A stretch of DNA of 64,000 nucleotides from NCBI RefSeq assembly GCF_958295425.1, contig NC_081140.1:13477433-13541432 (forward strand), given 5' to 3'. Positions 59,625 through 64,000 of the stretch are shown here, in pieces. Under the pieces are notes generated by a model. It was not told where the DNA came from and did no database searches. It saw nothing but the letters and a program-made list of their open reading frames with translations. This stretch comes from Solea solea (lineage: Eukaryota > Chordata > Actinopteri > Pleuronectiformes > Soleidae). Positions within the stretch are counted from its first letter, which is position 1, and every line of letters begins with the position of its first letter. The translations under genes were made by a program, and so were the position numbers.

Positions 59625-59958
59625 AGCACAGTGGTAATGAAACCTTACATGACTTAAAAAATAAAAAATGCAATTAAAATATGATTTGGACAGCACTTGT
59701 TGAATGTCATGTGAAATTTTTTAGCCTTGAATATTTATTCACTGTCATTATGCTGCAGAAGTGTATTTTTGACCCTTATTCATACATACAAAATAATGAT
59801 CAAATGAATGTCATTATTGTTGTGATTTTTATTATCAGGTATCACAGCAACCCCAACCAAAACAGTGAGGGGGGGGGGGGGGGGGGGGGGGGGGTAAAGT
59901 TAAGATTAGGATGTGAATTGTGGTCAGATTAAAACGTGCATGTAAAAAAAATTCATCG
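59625..59958 (+). repeat. Duplicated 3'-end segment, copy B
   Basis: Diverged copy of 58622-58915. The AATAAA signals are changed (aataatga, aaatgaatg), an insertion ttattatcaggtatcacagc-like stretch is present before the G run, and the G run is longer (26 G, 59869-59894). Confidence 0.93.
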
Positions 59959-60375
59959 TAGTTGATTGTTGTCATTTCTTTTTCATGTTCTCAGCCACGT
60001 TTTTATAACGCATGAAGAGGATAAACTCTGCTTTTGCTTTACATAGATTTTAGGGTTAGAGTGAGGCATCAAATCTCAGTAAAAATAGCTGTGCAAAGGT
60101 GTCTGTGTTTGTTCCTGTATTATTATTATTATTATTTTTTACCTCTTTAGGACCTCATGCAGAGCAAGGTGTGGTCCCGATGAGGCATAGCCTAATTTTT
60201 GAGCAGCTGGGTTAAGTTTAGGGCTAATATTTGAAATGTGGTTAGGTTAAGATTAGGGTTAGGCATTCACTGGTCATGGTTAAGGTTAGGGATAATACTT
60301 TATATCAGGCTGTCTGAATGAATGGAGGTCAGGGCAATGAACCAAGAAGAATTGCTGTGCAAACCTGTTTGGAAT

Positions 60376-60422
<47 letters not shown>

Positions 60423-60698
60423 GAGACCCTGTACCGCAGTAAACAAAACTGATGGGAGTCTGCTCGATTGGCATCTAACTAATTTCTGCTGAATTGTTCT
60501 TTACAGACATGAAATGCTTCACCGTCTCTTCTTAAAGCAAACTGGTGGTTCCCTCTCTTGCTCCTGAACGTGCATACACACACAGTCATGCACTGAGGCA
60601 CACTGACAAGCACTCAGTTAGTCCCTAACCTCTGTGTGATTGGTTCTGAGTTGTGGTTGAGCGGAGTCAGTGAAGCTGTGATGGATGGCCGCAGAGAG

Positions 60699-60756
<58 letters not shown>

Positions 60757-63700
60757 CAACAAAGAGCATCACATTTGATTGATAACTTAATTAAGTTATT
60801 TTTTTCTAATTCTGTTTGTGTTTATATTTGTGATTGTGTTCAATCATTTGTCCATAAAGGTGTGTGTGTGTGTGTGTAGACCGAGAGAAAGGGGTTGGAA
60901 TGAGGGAGGAGTGGGTATTGTGTGCACTGCAGTGTGACAAAATGCAAGTGAAATGGAACAGCAGGTTTGAAAAAGAGAGAGGATTGGATTTCGGCAAAAC
61001 ACGGCCCTCTGGGTCAGAGAGTGAAAGAGAGACAGAGGGATGTAGACTGAGAGAGCGCGAGAGATTGCAGTGGCTATAAAATCCTTGTATGAAGAAATTT
61101 TACAGAGACAGGATTATGAGGACGGCACAGGTGGTGGAGGCTGGAGAGAGAGCAGGGGTTAAAAGGAAAGAGATGGAGGGGAGAGGCTTTGGACAAGTAG
61201 TGAGTGAATTATGGAAAAAAGAGCAGGAGGACAGAATGAAAGAGGAATGGATAGAAGTTGTTGTTTTATTGTAGTGATATAGAACATGACAGTTTTTGCA
61301 GTCTTAAACTGCCGTACGTGCTCTGTCATTGTTTTTAAGCTGCAGCAAACACACCGTCCACTGTCAGAAGTCAGTCTGAACAATTAATCTAGGCTCTAAG
61401 GCCATTAGAGGCACACAACTGTGAAACACGTCTCATTTTCAAATCTGATCAAGTCTCATTCACAGGTGCCTACTCCATCTCTTCCTCTCTCTCCTCAGAC
61501 TGTTTCAGTGTGGTCACAGTGATTTGGTTTTGTGATTTTTCTGGCTGTAGAAGCAACATCATTGTGTTTTCTCACCCTCTCATGGCTCTGCAGCGGTTGC
61601 AGAAGGGAGAGTGGGACACTGACTAGGTAGCAACCCACTGCAGTGTTGCATTCATAATTGGCATTTTTCACACAAAATCTATCTGTTGTGACAATGTGAG
61701 AGCTACCAGTTCTGGAGCTGAACCAGGCAGCTTGAATTGATCATCTCTCAACCAGCATCATCCTCCTCCTCCTCCTCCTCACGTCTGGATGGGAATATAC
61801 CTTCACTCCAAACAACCAGTCTGTGTTTATACACACTGGCATTTGTAAAATGTTTCCTGAATTATTTAAAAAATTGACCAATTGAGGTACATAACTCCTC
61901 TATTTGTGTCCTTCCCCCTTCTCTTCTTTGCGTTTTGACAACTCCTCGTCCTGCAGCCAGAGGTAGAAAAGCACAGATGGCTTTGCCAAGGGCTTGATTC
62001 AAAGATAATCTGTTTAAAGATTTTAATTGTATAACAAGCTACCATGCCAGGTCTGAAAGAGTATTGCCATAAACTCTGCTCCTGTCGCAGCTGTAGTGAG
62101 ATGTTTGTTTGGATTTCTGGTCACAAACCCACACAGTGTGAATCAGTTTTATAACACTGATTTTAAATGCAGCCCTCACCACACACAAACCTTCAAGAGA
62201 CAAAAGTTTGATTTTCCTCCATAAACCTTACATTTAAATTGAGTAATATTCCACTCATTATGGGGCTTTCCTATGTTTGTATCTCACAAACTTTTATACT
62301 GGGCACCCATTATAACTTTTTATTTCCATTTCTTTATCACCTAATGCTATTTTAAATAGATAAACCTGCCATTTCCAACAGATTTGACTGCTAAATAAAT
62401 CCCAACTTCCTTTTATACATGTGTTATTTAAGGAGTAAATAAAAAAGAATTCTCCATTTGTGTGTCCTCCCAGCCAAGTCTTTGGAAATTATAGTTTTAA
62501 AACACATACAATACAAAGCTCCCACAGCATTACCAGTGCTTATGAGGAACATAAACAATCCTTTTTTTAATCTGATAATCTTTCTTTGCACATTCTCAAA
62601 ACAAAGGAGGGGTATGAAGGATTTGTTTTCATCCTGTAGGTATGAAATCTGTAAAATCTGTTCATTTCACTACATCAGTTTGTTTACTCATGTGACCCTG
62701 GATATTTAAATAAATAAAATAAAATTTACATTCCCATCTTGCAAGAGGGTCTCTATTAAACTAGTTCATATACTTCTGACACTGGGTTTTTGTATTTAAA
62801 ACGTTAATCACTGCTACACATGAGCGAGCCACACAAATGTCAGCTGAGTTACTACAGAATTCCCTTTCACATTTGCTAATTATCAATAATTGTGATACAA
62901 TACTAATACAATGGATGATGGTAAGAGGGGAAAAAAACATATAAAGGGGTTTATTCTTTCTCTACAGACCCAGTGTGTCAGGTCAGGATATAAAGGAAGC
63001 TACTGGTCTGTTTTCAGGTCCTGGAATTTTGTCTCTGGGGTGACTCAGTACATCTCACCTCTGCAGTGGGATTTTAAGGGTGAAAAGTGAGAGTAAAAAG
63101 CTAACACCACCCATGCGATGCTTACGAGGAGGAGGATGGAAATGTACTGAAAAGACACGGAGGGGGAGGTGTGGAGAGAGTTGACAGGAATACCAAATGT
63201 TATGGAGGACAAATTGGATTCCTGCAGGTTTGATTTACACAGGAATTCATACCACTAACCCTGATTTGCTCCTCAAGCTTAATGCTTGAGGAGCAAGGGG
63301 ATTTCTATTTAAATGCACCCATCTTGGTAAATGTGTATTCATTCTCATTATGTAAGTACTTGTCTGTATATCAATGGATGTCTGGTCTGCTATATACAGT
63401 TTATATAGTATATTGGCTATATGTTTAATTAGGCTATTTTCTTATAATAAATGCAACAGCCTCAGTAGCTTATCTTGTAGCAATTCTGGAGCAGTGGCTC
63501 CAATTTGCAGTTTAAAAAAAATACAAACAAAAGTTCAGTGATGCAGTGTTTTTTATGGTAAACTGTACTTAACTTCCTTCCATTATCCTGCCCAAGTTTT
63601 CATTATATATTTTAAATTTATTATATGTTTCAAAAGTAATCTAAAGTGATCTAACATGTCAGAATATCCAGCCACACTGATTCTTCCATGGTTAGGGAGG

Positions 63701-64000
63701 ACATATTATCTGCATCAGTGATATCATCATCCTGTAGAACCAGGATGAAAATATAGTTTTTAATAAGGTGATGAGCAGTATGAACATTACAAAAGTACAT
63801 ACATTATATGATAAATGGAAGGTAAAAATGATCCTGTTTCCCTGCAAGAGGCAGGAAAAACAAAATAATGCAGTTTAGTTTCCGGAAACACTAACTCACA
63901 AACACACTGTCATTTGTGTTTGTGAATTTACAATTGAATACATTATTGTTATTTTTGTATTGTAGCACTGTGTAAAAATGTTAAATATAAATGTACCAAC

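Larger units (their letters stand above)
58803..64000. other. Downstream intergenic region, no gene recognised
   Basis: Holds the second 3'-end copy, a SINE, (GA)n at about 60377-60425, a (GT)n(GA)n compound at about 60702-60752, GA-rich sequence to about 61260 and a short perfect hairpin at 63266-63296. In human the next gene is PDGFD on the opposite strand; I see none of its cysteine-rich coding sequence here, though untranslated parts cannot be excluded. Confidence 0.6.

Noticed and set aside
60864..61274. Glu/Arg/Lys-rich open frames downstream of the gene
   Set aside because: Direct product of a GA-rich low-complexity tract; no start context or neighbour support.
61000..64000. Last exon of pdgfd on the minus strand, expected from human gene order
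   Set aside because: No cysteine-knot coding sequence seen on either strand.

Overview
The window is nuclear DNA from a vertebrate, almost certainly a ray-finned fish (probably spiny-rayed). It holds short GT-AG exons in introns packed with familiar teleost interspersed repeats: tRNA-type SINEs with (GGAT)n tails, a Tc1 transposon remnant, TTAA-flanked MITEs, a hAT-like MITE and an RTE-type LINE end. Species cannot be told from the sequence alone.

One protein-coding gene fills 87-58441 on the + strand: the 3' part of dync2h1, the heavy chain of cytoplasmic dynein 2, the motor of retrograde intraflagellar transport in cilia. I resolve 45 consecutive coding exons. All introns are GT-AG, every codon phase matches across each junction, and there is no internal stop. 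Together they encode about 1756 residues plus a TGA stop: the end of the AAA3-AAA4 region, AAA4, the coiled-coil stalk with its microtubule-binding tip, AAA5, the buttress coiled coil, AAA6 and the C-terminal domain. The 5' part of the gene (tail, linker, AAA1-AAA3) and its promoter lie upstream of the window. Residue numbers below count from the first whole codon in the window (89-91).

Layout: 87-13244 carries AAA4, stalk and most of AAA5 (exons 1-21) with short introns and a 21-nt microexon. 14967-24670 carries the buttress and AAA5-AAA6 linker (exons 22-29), including a 4.4-kb repeat-filled intron. 24671-31847 is the longest intron (7.2 kb). 31848-44945 carries AAA6 and the start of the C-terminal domain. 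48868-58441 carries the rest of the C-terminal domain, the stop and a short 3' UTR with poly(A) signals near 58790. 58803-64000 looks intergenic; I see no gene there, but it holds a diverged second copy of the dync2h1 3' end, a SINE and simple repeats.

I found no sign of a new biological system: no CRISPR, operon or viral gene. The items most worth a second look are the in-frame 21-nt microexon in AAA5, the non-canonical AAA4 nucleotide-binding motifs, the duplicated 3' UTR segment, a possible SINE 3' transduction, and pentanucleotide CTCTT arrays just downstream of two splice donors.
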